From NCBI GenBank assembly GCA_050084985.1, contig JBITNC010000002.1, positions 6,510,001-6,574,000 of the forward strand: a stretch of DNA of 64,000 bases, read 5' to 3'. Below are positions 37,529 to 50,630 of the stretch, piece after piece. The translations under genes were made by a program, and so were the position numbers. This stretch comes from Nageia nagi. Its lineage: Eukaryota; Pinophyta. Position 1 is the first letter of the stretch, and each line of letters opens with the position of its first letter. A model generated the notes under the pieces. That model saw only the letters and a program-made list of their open reading frames with translations. It had not been told where the DNA came from and made no database searches.

Positions 37529-38302
37529 TTAATTGCTCGTAAGTTGTAGCATCAGCTGAGAGTTGGAGCATAGAGAAATAGTGATTCTAGGAGAAATTGG
37601 GATTGTAACATATCTACACTCCTCCATGCCAAACTTTTGTAAGATGTATGATATATACTTAGATTGAATGAGGTAAGTACAATCTTTGTATTGATACACT
37701 TGCATTCCAAGATAGTAGTGCAAGAGACTAAGATCAATCATTTCAAATGTTGCCTTAAGTTTGGATATGTACTCTTAAATGATTTTATCATTCAGTAATC
37801 AAAAGATCATCCCCATAAAGGAGAATCAAGACCACATCTTTCCCTTGATTGAGTACATATAGATTGAAGTCAAAAAAATACTTGGAGAATCTAATGTTTG
37901 TAAAGTACCCTAAAATCTCTCTATACCAAGCTCGAGGTGCTTGATTAAGTCCATACAATGACTTCTTTAGCTTGCACACAAAGGACTCTTTGCCTTTCAT
38001 AATAAACCCTTCTTGTTGGTTCATGAAGATTTCCACATCTAAGTCACCATTGAAAAATGCACTCTTGATGTCAAGTTGAAAAACTTTCCATCTTTGAGCT
38101 GTAGAAAGAGCAAAGAAACTCTCATAGTAGGCATCTTTGCCATAAGAGCAAAGGTTTTCTCATAATCTACATCATATTTCTGAGCAAAACCTTTGGCTAC
38201 TAACCTTGCCTTGTATTTCTCAATATCTCTTATTAAATTGAACTTGAACTTGCATATCCACTTATTGCCAATCACATTCTTTTCATTGGGATAAGGAACC
38301 AA
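37529..38302 (-). pseudogene. Copia-2 reverse transcriptase
   Basis: Blocks are NKWICKFKFN and KARLVAKGFAQKYDVDYEKT, then KKSLYGLNQAPRAWY. The catalytic box appears as LYGDDLLIT, with YVDD changed to YGDD, followed by HYYLGMQVYQYKDCTYLIQS. Three frames are needed to cover it, so no protein is expected. Confidence 0.85.
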
Positions 38303-38599
38303 GTCCTAAGTTTAATTTTTCATAAGCACCTCATATTCCATTTTCATAGCTTCTATCTAGCACTCATGCTTAGAAGCTTCTTTGAAGGTTGAGGGCTCAT
38401 GCTTGTTATCAATCTTGGCAATTAAGGATTTGTTCAAGGTCATGCTTCTTGTTACCCTTTATGTTGGAGAATTTTGTTCTTGAGGTGACTTATCTATATG
38501 AATATCCAATTAGCTAGGAGCAACTGAGGAGTCTTTTAGATTATCAACATCCTCATTAAAAGCATATTCTTAAAGAAGTTCATTGAATTTTACATCCCT

Positions 38600-39241
38600 T
38601 CAAATGAACATTACTTTATAGGTTGAAGTGTAGAGCTTGTAGCCTCTATGCTGACTATCATAACCCATAAAAATGCATTTTTTAACTCTTTTGTCCAACT
38701 TCTCCCTTTTCTTAGAAATAATGTAGGAGAATGCTTCACATCCAAACACCCTAAGGTGAGAGATGTTAGGTTTTCTTCCTAACCATGCCTTAAAAGGAGT
38801 TTTACTTTGAATGGATTTTGTGGGACACCTATTCAAGGTGTAAATAGCAATGCTCATAGCTTCACCTCATAAGAATTTAGAAAGATTACCCAACATGCAT
38901 CTAGCCATCTCTATAATTGTTCTATTTTTTTGTTTAGTAACACCATTCTATTAAGGAATGTATGGAATTGTAAACTACTTTTTGATTCCATACTTAGCAT
39001 AATAGTTATTGAATCCATTACTGTTATATTCTCCTCCATTATTTGATCTTAACATTTTGATTTTAAGGTTAGTTTGATTCTCAATAAAGGTCTTAAAAAC
39101 CTTAAAGCTCTCAAAGATTTGATCCATGTGCTCAAGTAGATACCAAAAGGTCATCCTACTAAATTCATCAATGAAGGTCAAGATGTAAGATGCTCTTTCA
39201 AGTGACTTAGTCTGAAATGGACCCACCAAATCTGAATGCAC
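38600..39241 (-). pseudogene. Copia-2 integrase
   Basis: It contains MHSDLVGPFQTKSL and FIDEFSRMTFWYLL, then SNNGGEY, where the usual second catalytic Asp (SDNGGEY) is Asn. YTLNRCPTKSIQSKTPFKAW and HLRVFGCEAFSYI follow from the conserved C-terminal part. Integration activity would be lost. Confidence 0.85.
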
Positions 39242-39547
39242 AAGTTGAAGAGGTTGAGATGCTCTTATTGTATTATCTTTTTCAAAATTTTACCTATGCA
39301 TCTTGCCAAGAATGCACTTCTTGCATAGATTAAAAAAAGAAAAAATTAAAGGTAAACCTTCCACAAGTTCTTGGTCTTTCATAACTTGAATACTCTTCTA
39401 GTTAAGGTGCCCTAAATGATGGTGCCAAAGATTGCTTTTAAAACACACACTAGAAGCAAGACACATCTTTGGTGGAACTTGATCCACAATATAAAGGTTA
39501 CCTTTCACAGATCTTTTAACTAAAGTGGTAAGTCCTTTCTTAATGCA

Positions 39548-40704
39548 CTAAGATTGAGAGTCAAACTCAAAAAAGTACCCTTTTCTAGCAATTTGGATCA
39601 TAGAGAGAAGGTTCATCCTTAACTTAGGAACATAGAGAACATTTTCAAGAACCTTTCTGTGTATCAACACACTCCCAATTCCTTGAACTTCAAGGGTAGA
39701 GTTATCACAAATTACAACCGCATCCTTTTTATACTTGTGAAAGTTTTCAAACATTTCTTTTTTAAAGCATAGGTGATTAATGCAACCAAAGTTAACAATC
39801 CATTCAGATAAAAAAGAGCGAGATATGGAGTAGAGTGCCACAACAAAACCAACATGAATATTCTTATTTCCTTTGTGGTTCTTTATATTTCCATTACCTT
39901 TAGTCTTTTCATCTCTTTTCTTTTTGTAGCGATCAATTTCTTTGTGACCTTGAATGCTAAAATAGTTACAATTGCCATCAAACATTTTTTTAGGATAAGG
40001 AGTGTTTGCTTTGCCTTTTTCATCTCTTTGCTTGAAATGATTGTTGTTACCATTATTTCTATTGCTGTGGTTTGTATTGTTCCTATTGCTATTGTAGCCA
40101 TTACCTCTTTTTTCAAACCTTTTGGAGGAAGAAGGATAAGATTTCTTTTGATGGTTGAACTTCTTTTTGAAAGGAGTTTTGGTTACTTCAAGAGCAACAT
40201 TATTATCCTTAAGAGAAGAAATCAACCTTTTATTGTTAAGGGTTTCCTCATGCTTCAATAGTGCCTTGAAAGGTTATCAAGGGAGAAGACTTCTTTTTCA
40301 TCATCAAGCCTTATTTCCATAACTATCACAAAGTCTTCAAATTTTAAAGAGAGGCTTTGAAGAATGATGAAGACTATGAAATCATCATTGATCCAATTGC
40401 ACCCACAAGCAATGAGTTGGGTCCTTAAGTTAATTATTTTATTTAAGTAGATAGCCATATTTTCATTTTTCTCTTGATGAGATTGAAGCAACTTTTGGAA
40501 TATGGTAAATCTTCTTGAAAATTTTGAACCAAGGTAGATTTGTTTTAGTTTATCCCACACTTCCTTTGCTAAGGTTGAAAAGGAAATCATCAAGAGCATA
40601 TTATTTGAAATTACATGGTAAATCATGAAAGTTACCAACTCATTTTTTATATTGTAAACCTCTAGTGCCTTCTCATCTATAGGAGGTACAAGGTTCTCAT
40701 TCAT
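39548..40704 (-). pseudogene. Copia-2 gag and protease
   Basis: Gag (40704-40255) carries VWDKLKQIYLGSKFSRRF and an incomplete UBN2-type domain. The next frame has an Asn/Arg-rich basic region and a degraded zinc knuckle (CNYFSIQGHKEIDRY, two Cys replaced by Tyr). Its protease box, WIVNFGCINHL, corresponds to WIVDSGATNHL with the catalytic Asp lost. NVLYVPKLRMNLLS is still clear. Confidence 0.82.
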
Positions 40705-43700
40705 TGTTTATCATAGCTTCCTTGCCTACAATTCGGTTCTCATCTAAGGTTCCCAAATCCCATAGTTAGAACCATCAAGAATGTGTTTGGGTAAAAAGGA
40801 TTCTCCTATTTGCTACACAAAAATGTGAAATAATAAGCATGTGTTTTCAATAAATAAAATATTAAGTTTTAACCAAGTAAATAATACATGTTACATTTAA
40901 CTTGATTTGATTCACTAGTGCAAATGTTTTACAATTCAAATAATAACCCATGTACCCAAATACATTTCTCATCTCAAGAATTGTAGATGTAGAGTAACAT
41001 TATTGAGCCTTATTTTCTTGTCTAAACTTAGACCTTCACTTGGATGCCCACATAAGAGGAGTCCAATTACTACCAATCCTCAACTAGTTCCCCTTGGGTA
41101 GCAATATACTCTCACAAGGAGAAGTACTAGCTATTTTTCAAGGTTTCAATGTTTATTAGATTGGCCAAATTATTAACCTTGATTAGGTTTGAAGTTTTAC
41201 TCTTAGGTTATCAAGATAATCCTTGAATGGACATGCAGACATGTGGTATTGTAGACATGTGGTATCATTACACATATGCCTATCCACCTAATAGAGTTAT
41301 GTCTAGATCAACAGAGGACTTAGGGGCAATTATGAAGTATGAACTTTTCACCACTTAGATCTTCGAACTTAAAGGCTCCAGTCCACCTATCCTCACCTCA
41401 TGGATCCCCAAACAAGTCATGTTACAAAATGTATGTGCAGATGTGTTCATTTTAGGGGGTTGCTCATATCAATGTTTGCATTTTGTTTGCATAAGCAAAT
41501 AATTCAAAGTGCAAAATATGAAGTAAAGTGCATAAATGAAGCATCATCCATTCATAACTTAAAACCTAAGTGTCCAATGGGTTTTGTTTACCAACCCCTA
41601 AAGGACATCTTTACATCATTACTTATATTCCATACTTTGTAAAAGGATAAATACTCAACATGCATTCTTAAGTCATAAGCATGCATCTTAAAAAAACTAA
41701 TTCCTTGAGCATGCATTAAAAATTTAATTTTTAAGCATTAAGCAAAAAAATATATCATTCACATAGCTTTTAAATTTTTTTTTAAGAATGCATCATTTAA
41801 GTAGTAAGCATGCTTTGAACTTAAAAAATTACTAAGCATAAGCATGCATTTTAAAGTAAAAAATTAATATGCAAACTAGATAAAAATTTAAGTAGGAAAT
41901 TTATACAAATTCCCTCTTCTTACTTAAAGTTTTGTCCCTAAAGATAGCATACTAGTTTACCTTAGCAATTTTAACTAAGAAAAAAAAAGGATACTTAGAA
42001 TGCATAACATACATTTTTACCAAAAAACTTTTTAAGAGGCATAAAAATTTCTAAGGGATAAAAAAAATGCATTCTAAGCATAAAAAATTTCCCCTTTCAA
42101 AACAAAAATCAATGGTTAGCATATTAAAAATATAAGTATTACTTTAGTAAGCAAATTATTACTTAAGAGATTATGATCCTAAAAACTAGTTTACCTTACA
42201 AGTCATTATTTTTCTTGCAAGTCATCGTGTTCTCTTAAGGCTCAAGTTATTTTATGAGGTGGAGTGTCATAAACTTGAGTATACACTATGTAAAAATTAA
42301 TGCTTTTGATTGCATTAAAAGAAAACTTATAAGAGTTTCAAAATAAATTAATGCTCAAAAACCATTGGTGAAAAATAATAATAATAAAAAAGGTCATGCA
42401 AGAGAGAGACTAGCAGTTGGGAGGAGACGGTATACTCATGGCAGATCTAGAGGAGGGATCACGACAAAGGCGATGGAGCAAAGCAAATATAGGCTGGAGG
42501 GGAAAAAGGATATGGGCCTCCAGTATAACGAGGACTACGATGAGGCAAAGAATGTAGCCCATGTGATGGAAGAGATCACAGGTTTTTACCGTTAGAGTAT
42601 CCTACCATCCATGCCAAAAAAGGAGATGATTTATTAGCCAAGTTAATGTTGCAACAGAAGAGGCTACATGAGGAGGACAGGCGAGTTTCAATACATAAAA
42701 AAAAATTTCTTTTCTTTCCTCCATTAATGGTTTATGTCTCTTCTTATGCAACATAGCCTAATTCGCTATGAGAAGAGCAGATGATGGGTAGAAATAGAGT
42801 AGTGCTACGTAGAGAGAAGAGCAAATGATAGGTTTGAGTGGAGGGTTGAAGAGGGGTTGAGGGGAGACTAACATGAGATTGAGCTAAAGATCATGTGTAG
42901 GGGTGATAATACACAAAATGATAGGAGAGTGAATGACAAAGCTAAGATGTGTGTGCGAAGGCCATGAGATAAGCTTGTAAAGAGGAGAACTATCTACACC
43001 AAACAAGGAGAATTGGGGGGAGGACTAGTAGTAGCTATTATGTGCACCCATAATGAAGCATCGATTGCCACTAGCTACACCCCAAAAGGAGGAGTGAGGC
43101 TATAAGCCTTTTCTCTACCTACACACAAATTGAGACTAGGTTGCCCTATCTACCACCATCATGTGGCTAAATAGAAGGCCTAAGTGCTGCAAGCTCTCAT
43201 TTATGCAAAACAAATTGGCCTACCATCGCTGATGCTACCACCATGTGGTCAAAAAAAGAGTGGAGTGAAAAGGAGAGGGGCTTTGTGGTGATAGAGTGAA
43301 GGCAAAGTAAACAAATAAATAGTCATAAGGTAGAGTTGGGTTCTTTGCCAATTGAGCGGCTCCCTAAGACCACTCGATCACCCAGATTCTAGGCTGCCTA
43401 GTAGTCAATAAGCTCTGACTCTTTTGAATCCACCTAATATATAATTATTTTATTTATATTTATATAAAATAAAAGCTAATCCCCCTTTTTTTAAGAAATG
43501 CATACTTCTATAGTATTACAGATTGTATATACCAACCTTTTTTAAAAAAATAAACTTTTAATATAAAAGATTATAGCAACATAGTGAGCAATTTTGGGAG
43601 AAAAAATCACAAGTAACATAACATATTAGTATAACAATAATTGTGCTAGCCATATTTTGCTTAAAAATGAACTAACACATAAAATAATATGTTAGTGACA

Positions 43701-43982
43701 TAATACAATTTTTATATATACTAATCTCAATTAACAATATGCTTAATAGCATCATATTACTATTTTTAGCCAAGTTTTGGAAAAAGAAATTAACAAACAT
43801 ATGAATCAAAATATGTTAGTATTATTAGCAAAATAAGCTAAAAAAAAAAGAGATATTATATGAAGGAGGTTATACCTTCTCTTGAATTTACCTCACAATG
43901 AAGAGTAGGTTTAAGAATGAAGACCTCCAAGTTGAAGATAAGTCTCCAAACCAAGGATGTGAAGAGGAGCCTCCAAGTAGCT
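40705..43982. other. Copia-2 leader of unknown content
   Basis: About 3.3 kb separates gag from the primer site, unusually long. From 41640 to 42110 it is AT-rich with repeated AAGCATGCAT. From 42400 to 43350 it is richer in G and purines. A plus-strand frame at 42365-42595 (76 residues, Arg/Lys-rich start) matches nothing I know. Confidence 0.5.
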
Positions 43983-43994
43983 CTGATACCAATT
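43983..43994 (-). other. Copia-2 primer-binding site region (tRNA-iMet)
   Basis: The minus strand reads TGGTATCAGAGC just inside the 5' LTR (about 43979-43990), separated from it by a few bases. Confidence 0.85.
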
Positions 43995-44471
43995 TTAAGG
44001 AAGTAACACTAACAAGATAATTCCTAATCAACCAAGATAACATGAAAGCTCACAATACATATCTAATAAACTCACAAAGCAATCTCACAAAGATAACACA
44101 AGATGTAAGTGGTTCCTCCAACTAGGAGTACATCCACTAACTAGATCTCTCTTCTTAACAAGTATGAACTCTTACAATTCTCCTGCTCTTTTCTTCTAAC
44201 CACTATCCTATAGCATAACTTTACTCCATAATTATTGTGTGATCACAAAGAAGGATCCTTCTATTTATAGGCCAAAATCCCTCTTTGGATCACCCTTTTA
44301 TCCAATGTACAAAAGCATAATGCGGCATGCTCATGACATGGAGTGTAGGATAAGTTACATTATCATATTCACTTAAATACTTAAGGTATCAAATGATACC
44401 CTTAAGTATTAGTGAACTTACATAGAAGATTTAATACAAACCTCTACAATAATGCATTATAAATTCCAACA
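43995..44471 (-). repeat. Copia-2 5' LTR
   Basis: It is 477 bp long and clearly homologous to 35561-36057, with substitutions and a deletion. The terminal CA has decayed to AA. The palindrome recurs at about 44369-44415. Confidence 0.9.
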
Positions 44472-44476
44472 ACATT

Positions 44477-46230
44477 GGCATACCTAAGTAAATACTTGGC
44501 CTATCTTCTAGGAGGATTGAAAGAGAAGAAAAGCTTACTTTTATCATAATTAATCTTCTTTTGGGAGGTAGCTTCATAATCATGAAGGATTTGGAGGAAG
44601 TTCCTTTCTTCAACTATGGAGGATTTAACCATAACAATTGTATCATCCAAAAATTATCCATGTGTAATCATAAGGGATGAATAATATAGAGCAATTCCCT
44701 TGATCCTTTCCAAAACTTTCCAACTCCCTATTCTCCTCACCAGGGCCTCAATCATAATAATGAAAAGATAAGGGGATATTGGGTCTCCCTATCTCATACT
44801 TCTCTATAATTGGAACAATATTGTCAATTCCACATTGATCATAACTAAGAATGATGTAGTTGAAGTAAATTGCATAATCTAGTGATGTTAGACAAGGGAA
44901 AAGCCAAATTCTACATATATTTTATCTAAAAAATCCTAATTTACTTGATAATAATAAGCCTTTTACATGTCCAACTTGATAAAGAATGCAACTTTCTTCC
45001 TAGAATGGATAGAATGGAGAGTCTCAATAAGTTCAATTATACCATCTACAATTTATCTACCTTGGATGAAACCTCCTTAATTTGTAAAGATGATTTTATG
45101 CAACAATGATCAAAGGTTATTTTACCTAGTTTTTGTCATAATTTTGTAGAAAATGTTGCACAAGCTTATGGCTCAAAAATATTTGAATTCATTGGTATTT
45201 TTTTATTTTGGGGATTAATTCCATGAAGATGGAATTCCATGCCCGCAATATACTACCTAACAATTGTAACTACCTAATGACTAGGAATATTTCCTATCCA
45301 ACAATGTGCCAAAAAGCTTGGAAGAATTTTGCAATGAACCCATCCGGCCTAGGGGTATTATTATATAGTATTTTAAAGACTATTTTCTCAATTTATTGAA
45401 AATAAAAAAGGCTTATTTAAACTTGTATTTTTTTCTTCTATGATTATGCTAGGAATATTCCTTGGAATATCCACTATTACCCTTTCTTTTGAAGTAACTT
45501 CAAGAAATAATAAGGATTGGAAAAATCCTACTCCTATCTCTTTGATTTTATCAATGTTATGAGAATAATACCTTTCTCCAATTTGACTTTCTCGATTCTA
45601 TTCATTACCCTATGATTTAAAGTTATCATTTTAAAAAATCATGTATTTCAGTCCCCATCCTGCAATATCTAACTTCATAGCTTTTCTTCCCTTGCCAACA
45701 TTGTATGTAGTCAACATTAGGCTTCTTTCTCCTTAATTGCCAACTTCAAAGTATTTCCATTGTTAATAATTATTCAGTCTATTTTTTCAATATTTGGTTT
45801 TATGTGGTTCTTTTCAACCTCCATCCTACCAAACACTATTTTATTCTAGGTACGAATCTAGAGATTGATATTTTGGAGCTTTTTTTATTAGAGAGAACCT
45901 CTTGGTACCATGGACCCTAATCTCACATGATTCATTGATTTTATCTTCCATATTAGGATGATCAAGCCATATATTTTCAAACTTGAAGGGGACATGTCTC
46001 TTTTGTTGATCTTCAATTTCTAACATCAAAGGGATATGATTAGAACTTATTTTGGGAAGATCTCTAAGATAATATCTGGGATATTTATCTATCTAGGATT
46101 GTGAGGTTAGTATTCTATCAATGAGGCTTATGATAAGTGCACCTCCAATTCTTATGTTTTTCCAAGTATACTTACAACTATGGAGTTCCAAGTTTATTAG
46201 TAAATTTAGTAAAATGTATTTTTTTTTATA
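44477..46230 (-). pseudogene. Decayed LINE-2, 5' part (endonuclease and RT)
   Basis: From the high end, the minus strand shows endonuclease-like blocks (YTWKNIRIGGALIISLIDRI and SSNHIPLMLEI) and then KRHVPFKFENIWLDHP, typical of the stretch after the endonuclease. RT blocks follow (GDPISPYLFIIMIEAL) with the catalytic box FLDDTIVM, and IYLGMPM just before the Copia-2 insertion. The reading resumes at 35555. Numerous stops are present. Confidence 0.82.
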
Positions 46231-47793
46231 CTCGAAGGGATTACTATTAGGAAATGTTGTATTGAAGAGTAGTATTGAAATGGATTCATAGAAGGTTCCA
46301 AAGATTAAGAAGCTTCTATTTCTAGGGACTAAGAGAAAGTTAAGATCATTATTATGGTAGTTTGGATACTACAAGAGATTCATTAGGAACTTCTCTAGGA
46401 TTTATCAACTATTAAATTAATTTTTGAAGATGAATATATCATATGAAGTACGATAAAAAGTGATAGAATAATTTTAAAATTTGAAATAAATATTCATAAT
46501 CATGCATCCTATTTTTAAGAATTATGATTGGAGTAGGTCATTCAAAATCTATATTGATGCATTAGATAAGGCACAAGGTAGTACACTTCTTTAGAAAGAT
46601 GAAGATGGAAATGATCATCCTATTCATTTTGGGAGTCAAAAAATGAAGGTGATAAGGTAAATTATACAATTATTAAAAAGGAATCTTTAGCTATCATTTT
46701 TTCTTTGAAGAAATTTAGAAATTACTTGATGGTTATTAATCATCAAGCTTTAAATTACATTGCTAATAAGTCTAATCTTATGGGAAGGATTGCAAGGTGG
46801 ATAGTTCTCCTATAGGAATTTGAGTTTGATATTATGGATAGAACAAGCGAGAAGCATATAAATCTTGATGCATTATCTAAAGCATATGAGGAAATTGGAT
46901 GTTCTTATTATGGTGATGATTTTCCCAATGCAACCTTATTATTTAGGGAGGTTATTCCAAATGAGTGCAATTATATTTGGAACTCATTTGGAAATACTTT
47001 AGTGAATACAAATTTTCAGAGGGAGAAACATCTAAGATAAAAAAGGAAAATTATTCAAGTGAGTAGACCCTATAAACTTGTATATGGGGTGTTATATAAA
47101 GTTTAAATAGATGGAAAATATCTTCATACCATTGGATAAGATCAAGGGAAAGAATTATTAAGGGAGATGCATGATATAATATGTGGATGCTATTTTTTTA
47201 GGAAGTTGACAACAAAAACACTATTGGATATAGGTTATTACTAGCCTACTCTTTTTAAATATTATTTTAGTTATTATAAAAGTTATATATTTGTTAGTAT
47301 TATGGGAATTGTAGAAAAACATCAACATCATTATGTATTATTATTCCCTTAGGATCATTTGAGAAATGGAGAATTAATATTGTAGGACTATTCACTCCTA
47401 CATAAAAGAGAAATTGATATATTGTTGTAACTATAGATTATTTGACTTAATGGGTGAAAGAAATATCATGAAAGAAAGCATCAATAGAGAAGGTAGAAAG
47501 ATTTTTGTATGAGCATATTGTGTTAAGATTTAAATTTTTATTAGAGATTGTGATAAATCAAGGAACTCACTTCATCAATGAGGTAGTAAAATCTTTGAGA
47601 AGTCAATTTGTAATCAAGCATAAAAAGGTAATCAATTACAAACCAAGTACTAATGGCAAAGTAGAATAGATTAATCATGTATTATATCAAGTACATACTA
47701 AGGATGTATCATTATAAGTTCATACATGGGATAACATGATTCATGCAATACTATGGTCATATATAGCTATAGTAAAAATATTGAGTAGGTATT
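46225..47793 (+). pseudogene. Decayed Ty3/Gypsy pol (RT end, RNase H, integrase)
   Basis: Plus-strand readings include FGYYKRFIRNFSRIYQLLN, the end of a Gypsy RT. RNase H follows with YIDALDKAQGSTLL, NYTIIKKESLAIIFSLKKFR and INHQALNYIANKSN. A zinc-finger integrase segment (LREMHDIICGCYFF and GYY-PTLFK) and core pieces (GTHFINEV, YKPSTNGKVE) come next. An open part at 46834-47040 covers the RNase H/integrase border. It is interrupted by Copia-3 and continues at 56907. Confidence 0.82.
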
Positions 47794-47798
47794 CTCCC
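47794..47798. repeat. Target-site duplication CTCCC, left
   Basis: CTCCC flanks Copia-3 here and at 56902-56906. Confidence 0.9.
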
Positions 47799-48048
47799 TG
47801 ACAGGTCATTCATTAATCCCAAGATCAAAAGTATTATGTTAGCTTATAAATGAGATTAAAAACATTACAAAATGACTCTACGTATTCACCTTCTTAGGTG
47901 ATCCTCGAGTTCTCTCAAGAACTCTTCATATTCTATAACTTATGACTCTTAGAATACCACCATAGTCTAAGCTATGAGATCATTAAATATAATAAATACT
48001 GTTATTATATTATAAATACCATAATTCTTAAGGATTATGTATCTAGCA
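47799..48048 (-). repeat. Copia-3 3' LTR
   Basis: It is 250 bp long, homologous to 56652-56901 with many substitutions. The inner flank is a weakened polypurine tract. Confidence 0.88.
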
Positions 48049-48059
48049 ATCCTCACTTA

Positions 48060-48761
48060 ATCCAAAGGGGTATTTGTATGTCCAAGTATATTTGTAAACT
48101 TCTTGAACTTTTCTCTTCTAAGTGCCTTGGTGAAGATATCTATAATTTTCTTATATATGGAATAATATTTCAACTAAATTGTCTTGACCTCTAAATTATG
48201 TCAATTCAAATTATACTTCATGTTCATGTTCTTTATTCAATTATGAAATTTAGGATTCTTGGCTAATTGAATTGTAGAAATATTATCAATGATAAATGGA
48301 GTTGGATGCATTTGTTTTCCTACAAATATTCAAGTATCATTGTGAGCCACATGATATTCTTTTTTTACCTTTTTAGCAACCATATATACTACTTTTGTAG
48401 TGGAATATGATAGAAAATATTACTTTCATGATCTCTAATAGATACATGTTGATCCAATACTCATGACATATCCTAAAGTCAAAACTTCATTCTCTTTGTC
48501 TCCATAAAAGTCTAAATCTATATATCCAATAAATTTGAAGTCTCCTAACTTGGAATATCTGAGCCCTAATTCTTGTGTTCCTTTAAAATGTCTAAGAACA
48601 CTTTTTTCTACATTCCAATTCTCTTCACATGGTTTTTGAATAAATCGAGAGAGAATTTCAATAGCGAATGAAATATCTAGTCTAGTTATGGTTAGATAAA
48701 TGAGGTCTAATTCATATAAGTTATCCATATCTTGAAGCATCCTCAAATGCATTCCCTTCAA
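48060..48761 (-). pseudogene. Copia-3 RNase H region
   Basis: Minus-strand blocks TRLDISFAIEILSRFIQKPC and HFKGTQELGLRYSKLGDFKF, then a degraded DFYGDKENE and ALS-type segment, continue from the RT. Further pieces corresponding to the end of pol reach the LTR. Confidence 0.78.
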
Positions 48762-49778
48762 TAGATTTCAACTTCAAATTTTGTTCCATTGGAGAGAAAG
48801 AGGATTACAATCTATCATGCCAAATTAATTCAACAACTCTCAATGTACTTTCTTTGAGAAATGAAAATACATACCTTGAATTTGTATCACTTCAATGCCC
48901 AAGTAGTAATGAAGATGTACCATATTTATCATTTAAAAACCTTTCTTCAAATATTATTTTATGGATGCAATATAATTTTCAGTATTACCTATTATCAAAA
49001 GATCATCTACATACATGATAAGATATAAAATAATTTTTCTAACCCTTTTGACAAATAAAGTTACATTATCAAGATTAAAGTGTTTAAATTTAATTTTCAA
49101 GAGATGCTCAATAAGCTTTTCATACTAAGCATGAGGAGCTTGTTTTAGGCTATCCAAGGACTTGATGAGCTTATAAACTTTTTTCTTGATCCTTCATTGC
49201 AAATTATTCTAGTTGTTTCATGTATACATTTTGATTAAAATCATGATTCAAGAAAGCAATCCTCACATCTATCTAATGAAATTTCCACCCATACTGAGCT
49301 AACATTGTAAACAAAGAATAAATGGTAGCCCACTTAACTATAGGATCAAACATCTCATCATATTCAATACTTTTTTTCAATGCAAAATCCATAGCCACAA
49401 GCATTTCTTTGTGTCTCTCAAGTAAACTATCTAATATGTACTTATTTTTTTACACCCACTTGCATCCAATTGGATTGGTTCTATGTTGAGTATTCACCAA
49501 CTTTCAAGTCCCATTCTTGATGAGAGCATCATACTCTTTCATGGAATCTTTCTAAAAATCATGAGAAAACTATTATTTGAAGGAATTTGGCTCATAATCA
49601 ACAAAAAAATTTAATTCATAATCAAATGAATAATTGACATTATCATCAATATCTAAATATGAATTTGAATCCTCTATTTCTCCATCTTCTAGTCTTTCTT
49701 AATAGGAACTTCTAGTTTCTACTTTTCCCACTCTATCATGATGAACACATTCAAGTAGATTCGATATCCACTTAGGTA
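48762..49778 (-). pseudogene. Copia-3 reverse transcriptase
   Basis: The catalytic box is preserved as MYVDDLLIIGN near 49000-49030, flanked by LHYYLGIEVIQIQ. Upstream blocks corresponding to WKEAM, TWKLV and YKARLVAKG can be followed only with frame changes and stops. The nested element is inserted just upstream, between integrase and RT. Confidence 0.8.
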
Positions 49779-49783
49779 TCTTC

Positions 49784-50007
49784 TAAAAGGAAATAGAATA
49801 CTTGATATTATTTCAATGAGAAGCCTTGGATAAATAGCCAAGGATGAACAATTACATTCATAGGATGGGTTGATACATGGAATGATCCCAACCATCCAAA
49901 CATAACAAACTAGGACAAGGATAAGAATGAAAACCCATGTGTTTTCAACTAACTTAGTAACATTAAAGTTAGATACCCTAACCTATCAAGCTTAATTAAC
50001 TCCAACA
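49784..50007 (-). repeat. 3' LTR of the nested non-coding element
   Basis: It is 224 bp long and on the minus strand begins TGTTGGAGTTAATTAAGC. Confidence 0.88.
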
Positions 50008-50451
50008 CCCCCCTTTAAGCATGGCTAGAAGGTAGTAGATACAAAATACATGTTAGTACAATATGGGTCCCAATAATATGGCATGATGAGGTACCCATGA
50101 ACAATACAAAGTATCTCAAAAATAGAGAAAAAGGAGAAAACCCTATGGGAAAAAATCCCTTCTAAAATAGAGAAAGAGGATATTTAGTACAAAGATATTG
50201 TAGAAACTGTTATCAATGAACATTTGCAAATGAAGATTTGAAGAGCCTTCAAAGTAGGATCAAAGAACTATAGATATGCATGAATGAGATTTGATCAACA
50301 CCAGAAGATGAAAAATCATTAAATATGCAATTGGTACACTATAAGGTACCAAGATCTCATAAAAAAGATCCCAAATAATGATGCATTTAAATAATGGTAC
50401 ATTGATACAAGATACAAGGATACAAAGTGAGGACAATATGCATTCCTAAAT

Positions 50452-50630
50452 ATGGGTTAACATGTAGGATAGTATTCCCAAATATGGGTTAATATGCAAG
50501 ATAGCATGCCTGAAGATGGATTCACATGCAATATAGCATATCAAAGATGGGTTCACATGCAAGATAGCATGCCCAAGAGTGGGTTCACATACAATATAAC
50601 ATGCCCAAGAGTGGGTTCACATGTAGTGTA
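50452..50630. repeat. Six tandem 32-bp repeats in the nested element
   Basis: GGGTTCACATGC-type starts occur at 50454, 50486, 50518, 50549, 50581 and 50613, so the period is 31-32 bp. The consensus continues AAGATAGCATGCCCAAGA. They lie near the 3' end of the element interior. Confidence 0.85.

Larger units (their letters stand above)
35561..44471 (-). mobile_element. Copia-2: decayed Ty1/copia retrotransposon inside LINE-2
   Basis: The element is 8911 bp with LTRs of 497 bp (35561-36057) and 477 bp (43995-44471), an iMet primer site and a G-rich polypurine tract. Flanking pentamers ATATT and ACATT differ at one base, consistent with an old insertion. The minus-strand order is gag, protease, integrase, RT and RNase H. 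Many stops and lost catalytic residues show that it is dead. It belongs to a different copia lineage from Copia-1 and Copia-3. Confidence 0.9.

Noticed and set aside
46834-47040. Independent 68-residue gene
   Set aside because: It is the RNase H/integrase border of the decayed Gypsy pol.
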